Of a DNA stretch of 64,000 nt, positions 15,893 through 25,198 are shown in pieces. The DNA lies in NCBI RefSeq assembly GCF_001405015.1, contig NZ_CYZX01000012.1:1-64000 (forward strand). The letters run 5' to 3'. The DNA comes from Clostridium disporicum. Lineage in GTDB: Bacteria > Bacillota > Clostridia > Clostridiales > Clostridiaceae. The notes beneath the pieces were generated by a model, which made no database searches, was not told the DNA's origin, and saw nothing but the letters and a program-made list of their open reading frames with translations. Each line of letters begins with the position of its first letter. The first letter of the stretch is position 1. Made by a program: the position numbers and the translations under genes.

Positions 15893-16519
15893 ATGGATGA
15901 ATTCAATAATAACAATGGATACATACATGAAGAAGGAAAGACTTCTAATGTAGATAATAATATTGAAAATTCAAAGCTAGAAAAGCGTAGTGAGAGAAAT
16001 GCTAAAAAAAATGAGAAAACAGGTTTCTTTTATGATTGGGTAGTTCCGATACTTATAGCTGTAGTTTTAGCTGTATTAATAAACAAATTTATAGTATTTA
16101 AGGTTAAGATACCATCAGAATCTATGGTTCCAACTTTGAATGTAGGGGATAGGCTATTTGTAACTAGAGTATATAATCCTGAAAATTTAGATCGTGGAGA
16201 TGTAGTAGTTTTCCATTCTGATGAAAAAAATGAAGATATGATAAAGAGATTAATAGGAAAACCAGGAGATCAGATAGTAATAAAAGATGGAATTGTTACC
16301 GTAAATGGAGAAACTCTTTATGAGAATTATATTGGAACACCAGATAAATTTAATGGGACATATGAGGTCCCTGAAGGGAAATATTTCTTCTTAGGAGATA
16401 ATCGTTTCTTCTCAAGTGATTCAAGATATTGGGATAACCCGTATATAGACTCTAGCGATATTATGGGAAAAGCACAATTGAAAGTATATCCATTTGATGA
16501 TTTTGGTATGATTAAATAA
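15893..16519 (+). CDS. lepB: Signal peptidase I (Ser/Lys type)
   Basis: 208 residues. A hydrophilic 45-residue N-terminus, one membrane anchor (about 50-70), then the catalytic box PSESMVPTL with nucleophile Ser77 and the box DMIKRLIGKPGD with general base Lys118, and the late motif FLGDNRFFSSDSRYW. It cleaves signal peptides of exported proteins outside the membrane. It lies three bases after DUF3006 and 22 bases before ftsH, which puts two membrane-protein quality and export enzymes in one operon. It differs from the Ser/His SipW-type enzyme at 34 kb. Confidence 0.95.
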   Translation: MDEFNNNNGYIHEEGKTSNVDNNIENSKLEKRSERNAKKNEKTGFFYDWVVPILIAVVLAVLINKFIVFKVKIPSESMVPTLNVGDRLFVTRVYNPENLDRGDVVVFHSDEKNEDMIKRLIGKPGDQIVIKDGIVTVNGETLYENYIGTPDKFNGTYEVPEGKYFFLGDNRFFSSDSRYWDNPYIDSSDIMGKAQLKVYPFDDFGMIK

Positions 16520-16541
16520 TGTTAAATTAGGGAGAAGACAT

Positions 16542-18593
16542 ATGAGTGAAAATGGACGAAATAAAAATAATAACAATAATAATGCACCAAAGAAAAAGAA
16601 TAATAAATTTCTTATAATATATGCAGTTATAGCATTCTTATTCTTGTACTCATTTAGTACAGCAAAAGACATGTTAACAACTACTCAAATATCTTATAAT
16701 GAATTTATTCAGTTAGTTGAAAATAAGGAAATAGAAAGAGTTAGTACAGAAGGAACCGCCTTAGTAATAGTACCTAAAGATACTAGTGAATATAAAGGTA
16801 AAGTTCTTTATACTGGTAATGTAGATAATCCAGAGTTAATAAACTTATTAACTGAAAATGGGGTTGATTTCTACCCAGAAATAGTTAAACAAAATTCAGC
16901 TATAATGGATTTCATAATAATAAATGTTTTACCATTTGTGCTAATGTTCTTTATTGTTAGATTCATCTTTAATAAGATGGGTAAAAAAATGGGCGGTGGT
17001 CCAATGGGAATGGGTAAAAGTAATGCTAAAATATATATGGAAAATGATATAAAGATTACTTTTGATGATGTTGCAGGTCAAGATGAAGCTAAAGAGTCAT
17101 TAACAGAAATAATAGACTTTTTAAATAATCCGAAGAGATATACTGAGATAGGAGCAAAATTACCTAAAGGAGCTTTATTAGTAGGGCCTCCAGGAACAGG
17201 TAAAACTTTACTTGCGAAAGCTGTTGCAGGAGAAGCTAAGGTTCCATTCTTAACTGTATCAGGCTCAAACTTTGTTGAAATGTTTGTTGGTATGGGGGCA
17301 GCTAAGGTTAGAGATTTATTCAAAGAAGCAGAAAAGAATGCTCCTTGTATAATATTCATAGACGAGATAGATTCTATAGGTAAGAGTAGAGATAATCAAA
17401 TGCAAAGTAATGATGAAAGAGAACAAACTCTTAATCAATTACTAACAGAAATGGACGGATTTGATACTTCTAAAGGTATAGTTATCTTAGGAGCAACAAA
17501 TAGACCAGAAATATTAGATAAAGCTCTTTTAAGACCAGGTAGATTTGATAGAAGAGTTATTGTTGACAGACCTGACTTAATAGGAAGAAAAGCTATATTA
17601 AGAGTTCATTCAAAAGATGTTAAGATGGCACCAGATGTAAACTTAGATGAAATAGCTAAGGGTACTCCAGGAGCTGTAGGGGCTGACCTTGCAAATATAG
17701 TTAATGAAGCTGCTTTAAGAGCTGTTAAGCATAAAAGAGATGAAGTAATTCAAGAAGACTTACAAGAAGCTGTTGAAGTTATAATTGCTGGTAAGGAAAA
17801 GAAGGATAGAATACTTTCAGCTCAAGAAAGAAAGATAGTAGCATTCCATGAAGTTGGTCATGCGCTTGTTGCTGGACTTTTAGAAGGAACTGATCCAGTT
17901 CATAAGATTACTATAGTTCCAAGAACGATGGGAGCTTTAGGTTATACAATGCAATTACCTGAAGAGGAAAAATACCTAGTATCTAAAGAAGAATTATTAA
18001 ATCAAATAACAGTTATGCTTGGAGGAAGAGCTGCTGAAGAAGAAGTATTTAATCTTATTTCTACAGGAGCATCTAATGATATTGAAAGAGCAAGTCAAAC
18101 TGCTAGAAGCATGGTAACTGTTTATGGAATGACAGAATCATTTGATATGATGGCATTAGAATCAATTCAAAATAGATACTTAGATGGAAGAGCAGTAAGA
18201 AATTGTAGTGAAGAAACTTCAACTTTAGTAGATAAGGAAATATTAAAAATAATAAGAGAATGTCACGAAAAGGCAAGAACTTTATTAAGAGAAAATAGAG
18301 ATTTATTAGATAAAATTTCTGAATATTTACTAGAAAAAGAAACTATATACGGAGACGAATTTATGAAGTTCGTTCATGAAAAATATCCTGAATTAAAAAA
18401 GGATAAAAAAGAAGATAATGAAATCGCAGTAGAAGCAGATAATAATACTTTAGTAGAAGAAATAATTGCTAAAGATGAATTAACTGCTGAAGTAATAGAA
18501 GAGCCATCTAATGTAGTTAATGATGATGCTGAAATTGAAGGCACTGAACTTGATGAAGCAACTGTTACTGTAGATGATGAAGAAACAAAATAA
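16542..18593 (+). CDS. ftsH: ATP-dependent zinc metalloprotease FtsH
   Basis: 683 residues: an Asn-rich N-terminus, two membrane helices (about 23-40 and 120-143), AAA+ domain with Walker A GPPGTGKT (215-222), Walker B IIFIDEID (270-277) and second region of homology (GATNRPE ... RPGRFDRR). The zinc protease site is HEVGH (436-440). The last 80 residues are an acidic low-complexity tail. It degrades membrane and short-lived regulatory proteins. HEVGH instead of the usual HEAGH and the spacer DNQMQSNDEREQ suggest a divergent paralogue. GGGAGAAG precedes the start. Confidence 0.95.
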   Translation: MSENGRNKNNNNNNAPKKKNNKFLIIYAVIAFLFLYSFSTAKDMLTTTQISYNEFIQLVENKEIERVSTEGTALVIVPKDTSEYKGKVLYTGNVDNPELINLLTENGVDFYPEIVKQNSAIMDFIIINVLPFVLMFFIVRFIFNKMGKKMGGGPMGMGKSNAKIYMENDIKITFDDVAGQDEAKESLTEIIDFLNNPKRYTEIGAKLPKGALLVGPPGTGKTLLAKAVAGEAKVPFLTVSGSNFVEMFVGMGAAKVRDLFKEAEKNAPCIIFIDEIDSIGKSRDNQMQSNDEREQTLNQLLTEMDGFDTSKGIVILGATNRPEILDKALLRPGRFDRRVIVDRPDLIGRKAILRVHSKDVKMAPDVNLDEIAKGTPGAVGADLANIVNEAALRAVKHKRDEVIQEDLQEAVEVIIAGKEKKDRILSAQERKIVAFHEVGHALVAGLLEGTDPVHKITIVPRTMGALGYTMQLPEEEKYLVSKEELLNQITVMLGGRAAEEEVFNLISTGASNDIERASQTARSMVTVYGMTESFDMMALESIQNRYLDGRAVRNCSEETSTLVDKEILKIIRECHEKARTLLRENRDLLDKISEYLLEKETIYGDEFMKFVHEKYPELKKDKKEDNEIAVEADNNTLVEEIIAKDELTAEVIEEPSNVVNDDAEIEGTELDEATVTVDDEETK

Positions 18594-18617
18594 TTTGTTA
18601 ACGGAAAAGAGAAATAT

Positions 18618-18725
18618 ACGCTAAAGCGTGATAAATATTGGCTTTCGCCAGGAGAAATGTATGCCATTGGCATAGATTAATATTGCCTGACAGCAAGAGA
18701 TTATAACTCTGCCGTCAGGCATGTT
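18618..18725 (+). terminator. Row of small palindromes ending in a strong hairpin
   Basis: Three small palindromes lie at about 21-22-base steps: ACGC-TAAA-GCGT (18618-18629), TGGC-TTTC-GCCA (18639-18650) and TATGCC-ATT-GGCATA (18660-18674). Then TGCCTGAC (18684-18691) pairs with GTCAGGCA (18714-18721), followed by a weak U-tract (TGTTTAACTT). The last hairpin probably ends the ftsH transcript; the three small ones are unexplained. Confidence 0.6.
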
Positions 18726-18823
18726 TAACTTAACAGGATAAAAGATAATATCTCTATAATTATGTAAATGTAGTGATATTACATGCTGCCATTTGATAAA
18801 TAGAGATAAACAGGAGGTTTTTA

Positions 18824-20920
18824 ATGAATAAGTTTGAGTTTTTACAAGAAGAGCAAAATTTAGATTATACTCTTAAGGTATTAAACCATGAAATTCTTAA
18901 TTATATAGAAAAGAGAAAAGGTATAGCTGAGTATATACTTGAATATAGAAAGAAATTTATAGAAGAACATAGAGATGATGAAGATAAGTTAATTGAGTAC
19001 TTTGACCATGAAAAGTATGTTAAGGAAGAGTCTTATAAGACTATAGATAAAAAATTAGCAGAGTACACTAAGCTTAAAGAAAATCCTTACTTTGGAAAGG
19101 TTTCTTTTGCTGATGATGGTATTCAAGAAACAATTTATATTGGGAGATATGGATTAAATAGAGAAGGTGAGTTTGAACCAGTTGTAGTTGACTGGAGAGC
19201 ACCTGTATCATCTTTATTTTATAAAGGAACTTTAGGTGAAACTAGTTATAAGTCTCCAAATGGAGAAGTACCAGTAGATATTTTATCTAGAAGACAGATA
19301 ATGATTAAAAAGGGAGTTCTTCAAGGATTCTTTGATTCAGACGTAGATGTTAAAGATGAGATACTTCAAATGATACTTTCTTCAAATACAGGAGAAAAGC
19401 TTAAAGATATAGTAATGAGTATTCAACAGGAACAAGATGAAATTATAAGAGAAGATAGGCAAAAGGTTGTTGTAGTTAATGGGGTTGCAGGTTCAGGAAA
19501 GACTACTATAGCTCTTCATAGAGTAGCTTATTTGCTATATAATTTTAGAGAACAATTAGGAGATAAAGTTCTTATCTTAGGACCAAATGATATTTTCATA
19601 GACTATATTGGAGAAGTTCTTCCTACTTTAGGGGAAGGTGGAGTAAGACAACAAACATTTGTTAATTTTGCTATGAGTGAAATTGGGCTACAAGAATATG
19701 TTGTAGATTTTACTGAGTATTTAGAAAAGGCATTAAGAGGAAATACCGAAGTCATTGATGAGATAAAATATAAATCATCACAAGAGTATATTGACTTTTT
19801 AGATAAAAAATGTAGTGAATTTGAAGAAAGTTATTTTAAAATTAAACCAGTAACTTATTTCGGTGAAGAAATAGTAGGAGTAGAAGAAATAAAGGAATTA
19901 TTTGAAAAGCATTATAAATATATGCCTTTATTTAGAAGAAGTAAAAAAATAGAGAGAGTTCTTATATCCAAGATAAAGGATAAGAGAGATGAAAAAGTAA
20001 GGGAGCTTAATGCAGAAGTTAAAGAAAAACTTGCAAGTCTTTCAGAAGATGAACTATTAATTGAACAAAATAATATTGAATTTACTAGAAGAATTAGAGT
20101 AAGAGAAATAGTAAGAGAAGTTATGAAAGCAAAGGCTGAATTAGCTGCTTGGATAGATCATAAGAATATCGTGGATATTTATAAAGAGATTATGGATATT
20201 GAAACTTTATCTTACTTAGATTTAGCACCGATACTATATCTAATGATTAAGCTTGATGGTAAGAAGTGCAAGAGTGAAATAAAGCATATAGTTATTGATG
20301 AGGCTCAAGATTATAACATGCTTCAATTTATAGTTTTAAAAGAACTAACTGGGTGTAGAAGTTATACTATAGTTGGAGATGCAAATCAAAGATTAATTAA
20401 AGCTACAGGAGAGGCTGCAATGCTTAACTTAAAATCACTTTTTGGTGGATTTACAAAGTATTTTGAACTTAATAAGAGTTATAGATCAACTTATCAAATT
20501 ATGCAATATGCAAATAAATTACTTGATGAACATGCTATTGTGCCATTTGTTAGAGAAGGTAAATATGATGTTGAAGAAATTGATATAAAGGATAAGGAAG
20601 ATTTAATAGATACTTTATTAGAGACTCTTGAATCTTATGAAGATGAAAACTATGAAAATGTGGCTATAATAGTTAAAGGTAAGAAAGAATTGAAAGAAAT
20701 AGCTCCAGAATTAAAGAAATTTACGAAGATTCTTTCTTTTGATAGAGAGGATTTAATATACAGAGGTGGAAGAGTAATAATTCCATCATATTATGCAAAA
20801 GGTTTAGAATTTGATGGAGTTATAGTAGTAAATCTAGATGATGAAACAGATAGCCTAGTTAAATATATTATGTGTACTAGAGCACTTCATAGATTGAATG
20901 TAATTAATTTTAAAAAATAA
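18824..20920 (+). CDS. helD: HelD, RNA polymerase-recycling UvrD-like ATPase
   Basis: 698 residues. The N-terminal coiled-coil arm (about 1-85) probes RNA polymerase channels in known HelD structures. Next come the family segment VVVDWRAPVSSLFY, Q motif EQDEIIRED, Walker A GVAGSGKTT (220-228), Walker B VIDEAQDYN, and late helicase motifs (GDANQR, NKSYRST, YYAKGLEFDGVIV). Known: HelD releases stalled RNA polymerase from DNA and nucleic acids. It is shorter than B. subtilis HelD but has all motifs. Monocistronic; CAGGAGG precedes the start and a long terminator stem follows. Confidence 0.93.
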   Translation: MNKFEFLQEEQNLDYTLKVLNHEILNYIEKRKGIAEYILEYRKKFIEEHRDDEDKLIEYFDHEKYVKEESYKTIDKKLAEYTKLKENPYFGKVSFADDGIQETIYIGRYGLNREGEFEPVVVDWRAPVSSLFYKGTLGETSYKSPNGEVPVDILSRRQIMIKKGVLQGFFDSDVDVKDEILQMILSSNTGEKLKDIVMSIQQEQDEIIREDRQKVVVVNGVAGSGKTTIALHRVAYLLYNFREQLGDKVLILGPNDIFIDYIGEVLPTLGEGGVRQQTFVNFAMSEIGLQEYVVDFTEYLEKALRGNTEVIDEIKYKSSQEYIDFLDKKCSEFEESYFKIKPVTYFGEEIVGVEEIKELFEKHYKYMPLFRRSKKIERVLISKIKDKRDEKVRELNAEVKEKLASLSEDELLIEQNNIEFTRRIRVREIVREVMKAKAELAAWIDHKNIVDIYKEIMDIETLSYLDLAPILYLMIKLDGKKCKSEIKHIVIDEAQDYNMLQFIVLKELTGCRSYTIVGDANQRLIKATGEAAMLNLKSLFGGFTKYFELNKSYRSTYQIMQYANKLLDEHAIVPFVREGKYDVEEIDIKDKEDLIDTLLETLESYEDENYENVAIIVKGKKELKEIAPELKKFTKILSFDREDLIYRGGRVIIPSYYAKGLEFDGVIVVNLDDETDSLVKYIMCTRALHRLNVINFKK

Positions 20921-20931
20921 TTGAATTGTAA

Positions 20932-21022
20932 AAAAGGTGTTTCAGTTGATATAAACTTTTTAGTAGTGTTTTTATAGCTATTATTAGAAGGAATTTATCA
21001 ATATTAAGAAACACCTTTTAAA
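20932..21022 (+). terminator. Long-stem terminator after helD
   Basis: AAAAGGTGTTTC (about 20933-20944) pairs with GAAACACCTTTT (about 21007-21019), and inside it GTTGATA pairs with TATCAA, leaving a loop of about 45 bases. A weak T-tract follows. Confidence 0.6.
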
Positions 21023-21126
21023 TTTAATATATATCTTAGTTTGTTAAGAGTGAAATATTGTGAAATTTATTTTAAAATATAATGTGAAATACTGTAATTT
21101 ATAAATTTTGTGGTAATATAGTATTA

Positions 21127-21168
21127 TACAATGATAATAAATATATATACAATTCAATACAATACAAA
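21127..21168 (+). promoter_or_regulatory. TACAAT half-site array upstream of the GntR gene
   Basis: TACAAT occurs at 21127, 21148 and 21158, and TACAAA at 21163, all just upstream of the GntR-family gene. The same half-site makes the palindrome TACAATTGTTGTA in the downstream PTS promoter. Autoregulation by the GntR protein is inferred. Confidence 0.45.
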
Positions 21169-21201
21169 GTAATCGTTTTAAAAGGAGTTTAGTTAAGAAC
21201 A

Positions 21202-21909
21202 ATGAAAATTAATGAACCAATATATATTAAAATAGAAAAATATTTAAGGGAGTTAATAGACTCAGAGAAAATAAAACCAGGTGAATTATTACCGTCGGAA
21301 AATCAATTAAGTGAAGAATTTAATGTAACTAGAATGACAGTAAGGTCAGCTTTTAATAATTTAGTTAAACAAGGATATATTATTAGAAAAAGAGGAATAG
21401 GAAGTATAGTTTTAGGAAATAAAGTTTCTGATAATATGGGAGCGATGGAAAGTTTCACAAAAGAAATGTTGAGAAAAGGATATGAAGTAACAACTAAACT
21501 TATAAGTTTACTTGTCATAGAAGCTGATGATACTATAAAAGAGAGATTAAATATAGAAAAAGGCGAAAATGTTTGGGAGATAAAAAGAGTACGATATGCT
21601 AATGGCGAACCGGTATCATATATGATAACTTATATGCCTGTGAAGATGTTTCCTAACTTAAAAAAAGATGATTGTATATCTTTGTACAATTATATTAGAG
21701 ATAATAATTATAATATATATAAAGCAAATCGTACAATTGAAGCTATAATTTCAAATGCAGAGCTTATTAATTTGCTTGAGTTAGATTCTGAAGCTCCGAT
21801 ATTGCATATAGAACAGGTTGGGATATTACAAAATGGAGAAGCTTTTGAATATTCACATACTTATCATTATGGATATAAATTAACATTAAATGCTCTTGTA
21901 GAAAGCTAA
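21202..21909 (+). CDS. GntR/HutC-family transcriptional regulator with UTRA domain
   Basis: 235 residues: an N-terminal winged helix-turn-helix (about 5-72; ELLPSENQLSEEFNVTRMTV is the recognition region) and a C-terminal UTRA ligand domain (about 85-230; VWEIKRVRYANGEPVSY). Such proteins are usually sugar-phosphate-responsive repressors of neighbouring PTS genes. It precedes a PTS EIIC gene whose promoter carries a fitting palindrome. The ribosome binding site AAGGAG is about 15 bases before the ATG, a little long, but no better start is in frame. Confidence 0.92.
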   Translation: MKINEPIYIKIEKYLRELIDSEKIKPGELLPSENQLSEEFNVTRMTVRSAFNNLVKQGYIIRKRGIGSIVLGNKVSDNMGAMESFTKEMLRKGYEVTTKLISLLVIEADDTIKERLNIEKGENVWEIKRVRYANGEPVSYMITYMPVKMFPNLKKDDCISLYNYIRDNNYNIYKANRTIEAIISNAELINLLELDSEAPILHIEQVGILQNGEAFEYSHTYHYGYKLTLNALVES

Positions 21910-22131
21910 TAAGTTAATATTAAAAATTAAATTTAAAATAGTTTTAAAATATATTAGATTATATATTTTATTTAGATTGATCTATTGGTAAATCTAGATA
22001 AAAATGTATAGTTTGGTATATTTTTTTGATTTAAATTAGGAATTAATAACTTATAATAATAAAATTACCAAAATAATTTTTTTGGAAATAAGGAAAAATA
22101 TTATTTATTAAATAAAGTTTATAAAAAGCAC

Positions 22132-22160
22132 TTGAAATGTCTATACAATTGTTGTAATAT
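22132..22160 (+). promoter_or_regulatory. PTS EIIC promoter with internal operator
   Basis: -35 TTGAAA (22132-22137), a 17-bp spacer and -10 TAATAT (22155-22160). The palindrome TACAA-TTG-TTGTA (22144-22156) fills the spacer and overlaps the -10. A repressor bound there would block RNA polymerase. The GntR protein encoded just upstream is the obvious candidate. The rest of the 337-base gap is AT-rich and holds no gene. Confidence 0.7.
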
Positions 22161-22246
22161 ATACACGAAGTGTAGAAAACGAATACACATTTAGAAAAAT
22201 GAATAATACAAGTGAAAATTAAAATTTTAAAAACGGGGTGGATTAA

Positions 22247-23557
22247 ATGGAAAAATTTACGGCGTTTATGGACAAATATATACTTCCATATGCAACTAAA
22301 TTAGGTGCGCAAAGACATCTAGTAGCAGTAAGAGATGCATTTATAGCTATGATTCCTTTAACTATAATCGGATCTTTTGCAACACTTATTAACAACATGC
22401 CTTTCAAGGCTTTATCAAATTTCTTAGCAGAAAATACATTTGGTCAACAAATAAAGACTATAAATGGAGATATTTGGTGGGGAACACTAGCAATAATGGC
22501 GCTATTATTAGTTATTGGTGTTGCTTACAATTTAGCTAAATCATATGAAGAAAATGGTTTACAAGCAGCAATGATTGCAACAGCAATATTCTTCTTCTTA
22601 GCACCACAAGTTGCTTCAATTACTCCAGAAGGAGCTACAGAAGCAGTAGTTGGTTGGGGATTCATGCAAATTTCTTATTTAGGAACAACAGCATTATTTA
22701 CAGCAATTATAGTTGGACTTTTAGCAACAGAATTATTTGTTAAATTAGGAAAAGTTAAAGCATTAGTTATCAAAATGCCAGATGCAGTTCCTCCAGCAGT
22801 TAGTAGATCATTTGCTAAGCTTATACCAGGTATGTTAACAGTTCTTATATTTGCAGTAATTGGTTTAATAGTAAGAACAGTTGCAGATGGTGCATTCTTA
22901 ACAGATTTAATAAACAAATATGTAGGAATTCCTCTATCAGGAGTTACAGATTCATTAGGTGGAGCTATTGCAATAACATTATTTATCCATGGATTATGGT
23001 TTGTTGGATTACACGGTTCAAACATTGCTTTACCAATAACAAGTACTTTATTAACTAAGTTAGGTGCAGATAATGCACAAATAATGGCAACAGGTTCTAG
23101 TGAGCCATTACACACATTAGCAGGTCCTTTCTTCGATGCCTTTGTTCACATGGGTGGAGCAGGATTAATAATAGGTTTATTAGTAGCTATAGCTATAGCA
23201 GGTAGAAGCAGAAAAGATATGCTTGCTTTAGGTACAGCACCAGCAATATTCAACATAAATGAACCAGTTATATTTGGATTACCAATAGTTTTAAATCCAA
23301 TATACGGTATACCATTTATAATAGCACCAGTTGTTACTACTATAGTTTCATATTTATCAATAAAATCAGGTTTAGTAAGTCCAGTAATTGTTGCATCAAT
23401 GCCATGGACTACACCACCAATAATATCAGGATTCTTAGCTACAGGTCATATTTCAGGTGCAATATTAGCGTTAGTTAATATAATTATATCAATAGTAATT
23501 TACTTACCTTTTGTATATGCAGCAGAAAGAATGGAAGCGAAGAAATACGCTGAATAA
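22247..23557 (+). CDS. PTS lactose/cellobiose-family EIIC permease
   Basis: 436 residues with about ten membrane helices and the hallmarks of the CelB/ChbC family: GLHGSNIALPIT, the substrate-site loop FNINEPVIFGLPIVLNP, and the ending MPWTTPPIISGFLATG. It moves a beta-glucoside or chito-oligosaccharide type sugar while EIIB phosphorylates it. No EIIA or EIIB gene and no glycosidase lies beside it, so partners must be encoded elsewhere. Substrate not determined. The ribosome binding site is GGGGTGG. Confidence 0.9.
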   Translation: MEKFTAFMDKYILPYATKLGAQRHLVAVRDAFIAMIPLTIIGSFATLINNMPFKALSNFLAENTFGQQIKTINGDIWWGTLAIMALLLVIGVAYNLAKSYEENGLQAAMIATAIFFFLAPQVASITPEGATEAVVGWGFMQISYLGTTALFTAIIVGLLATELFVKLGKVKALVIKMPDAVPPAVSRSFAKLIPGMLTVLIFAVIGLIVRTVADGAFLTDLINKYVGIPLSGVTDSLGGAIAITLFIHGLWFVGLHGSNIALPITSTLLTKLGADNAQIMATGSSEPLHTLAGPFFDAFVHMGGAGLIIGLLVAIAIAGRSRKDMLALGTAPAIFNINEPVIFGLPIVLNPIYGIPFIIAPVVTTIVSYLSIKSGLVSPVIVASMPWTTPPIISGFLATGHISGAILALVNIIISIVIYLPFVYAAERMEAKKYAE

Positions 23558-23591
23558 AAAAGTATTTATTAATAGAAATATTTGAGATATA

Positions 23592-23634
23592 AAAAAGAAA
23601 TGCCTTCGGATTATTTTGGCCGAAGGCATTTTTG
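23592..23634 (+). terminator. Strong intrinsic terminator
   Basis: AATGCCTTCGG (23599-23609) pairs with CCGAAGGCATT (23620-23630) and is followed by TTT. It closes the PTS EIIC gene. Confidence 0.9.
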
Positions 23635-23654
23635 TATAATAAACAATATTATTG

Positions 23655-23797
23655 GCAAAGATAAACTATCACTTCAATGGAGTTGACCATAATCTTTGTG
23701 TAGAAAATCATCACCTCAGCATAGCGATATTTCCCATTTTGCAAAAGCAAAACCTTTCATCTTACCTCAGGTAATCTTTCACCTTTACGAAGTAAGC
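23655..23797 (-). repeat. Dispersed modular spacer repeat, copy B (reverse orientation)
   Basis: Read on the minus strand it contains ACTTCGTAAAGGTGAAAGAT, then GATGAAAGGTTTTGC and TTTTGCTTTTGCAAAA, the modules also seen at 27.6 and 47.2 kb. No ORF. It lies between convergent genes. Confidence 0.5.
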
Positions 23798-24880
23798 TTA
23801 CTCGTATTTTTCTATTTTTTTAATTACGTTTTCATACATGGTATTAACAACATCAAAATTCATAGCTTTTATATAGAATTCTTCTAAATCATCATGTAGA
23901 GCATGAGAATTACTAATTAGAGAAATAGCTTTATCAAGTAATTCATAGAAGATTTTACTATTATATTCTATTTCTGAAGCTTTAGAAGCAAGTGAATTAG
24001 GTTTTGTATAGTCTTTTAGATAATAATTTATTCCGGAATAATTTGCTCGGTTAATTTCATTGTTGGTTAAGACACATGTTGATATTTCAGGAATGAATAT
24101 ATGCTCAATACGCTCAGGAATAAATGGATCATACATATATTCAACATAATATCCTTTCTTTTGTCCAGAAGTACCTAAGTATTTTAATATATCTGTTTTT
24201 CCCATACCTGGTCCACCAGTCAGAACATATATGTTTTTATATCCATTAGATAAATTATCTGCAAAAGTAATTATACCGTTAGGAGTTATAGCTGTTGCAA
24301 AAAGTCTACGCTCTCCACCATAGCCAGATATATCTGTTCTAAAAATATCATTTTTTAATGTTTCTATTAATACAGATATTTTATTAGAATCTAGAGATTC
24401 ATAATTAAGATTACTCCAATCATCATGAATAGACCTTGCAGCAGCAAGATATCTATAAGCTCTTTTGTAACATTTGCTTATATCTCTGTTTATACATAAA
24501 ATGTCTCTTTTATGCTTTGACAGCATATCCATATCTAGTGCATCACCCATATTTAATATTTCATCTACAGCTCCTGGAGTTATTGGATCAACTATGTGTG
24601 GAGATGTGCCATCAATTAATGCTACACCTAATTCTTTTATTACTATTCCATCTAAAGAATTATTGTCAGAGGAACAATGATGATATTCGATTGTATAGCC
24701 TTTGTTAAAAAAATAATCTCCTACTTTTTTCATCAAAGAAGATTTACCTGTGCCAGGGCCACCCTTAAGACATAAAATACGCTTGGCATCATCTTGACTT
24801 AGAATATATCTATAAAAAGAGTAAAATCCTTTTGATGTATTGCCTCCAGGAAAAAAGTGTCTCCTTTTCAAATTATCCAT
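23798..24880 (-). CDS. Tandem P-loop ATPase (PRK06851-like)
   Basis: 360 residues with two nucleotide-binding domains in tandem. The first P-loop is GGPGTGKS (40-47) and the second GGPGMGKT (222-229). Each is followed by a strand with YTIEYHHCSSD or YYVEYMYDPF. The spacing of 182 residues suggests a duplication. Proteins of this pattern are found in Firmicutes, but I know no proven role. No signal or membrane segment. Monocistronic and divergent from the amino-acid importer. Confidence 0.78.
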   Translation of the reverse strand: MDNLKRRHFFPGGNTSKGFYSFYRYILSQDDAKRILCLKGGPGTGKSSLMKKVGDYFFNKGYTIEYHHCSSDNNSLDGIVIKELGVALIDGTSPHIVDPITPGAVDEILNMGDALDMDMLSKHKRDILCINRDISKCYKRAYRYLAAARSIHDDWSNLNYESLDSNKISVLIETLKNDIFRTDISGYGGERRLFATAITPNGIITFADNLSNGYKNIYVLTGGPGMGKTDILKYLGTSGQKKGYYVEYMYDPFIPERIEHIFIPEISTCVLTNNEINRANYSGINYYLKDYTKPNSLASKASEIEYNSKIFYELLDKAISLISNSHALHDDLEEFYIKAMNFDVVNTMYENVIKKIEKYE

Positions 24881-25120
24881 TTGATCACTCCTAATAAAAT
24901 TTTAATAATATATTTTATTCAAGCAACCTATAAATGTAGACTTTAAAGAGAATAAAAAATGAAAATACATATGAATAATTGGTGAAAGTTTATGCATATA
25001 GATATAAATACTGTAAAAAAGGTATCTTTAAGAATTGATATAAACAAGCATTTTTACTTGTTTATAGTTATGTAATTAGCTTGAAATTATAAAAAGGGAA
25101 AAAATGTTTAAAAAAAACTC

Positions 25121-25156
25121 TTGCATAAATATGATTTTATGATGTATAATTATGCA
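25121..25156 (+). promoter_or_regulatory. Promoter with two ArgR-like boxes
   Basis: -35 TTGCAT (25121-25126), an 18-bp spacer and -10 TATAAT (25145-25150). Superimposed are TGCATAAATATGAT (25122-25135) and TGTATAATTATGCA (25143-25156). Both fit the ARG-box pattern TGnATAATTATnCA, the second almost exactly. Their centres are 21 bp apart, the spacing of paired ARG boxes bound by hexameric ArgR/AhrC. The outer bases also make a palindrome ACTCTTGCATAA / TTATGCAAGAGT. Arginine-dependent repression of the importer is inferred. Confidence 0.68.
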
Positions 25157-25198
25157 AGAGTTAAAAAGACATTTCAGAAATAAAAAGGGGGATTAAAT

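Noticed and set aside
23696..23887. 63-codon + strand ORF
   Set aside because: Half lies in the spacer repeat and half is antisense to the tandem P-loop ATPase gene; no ribosome binding site.
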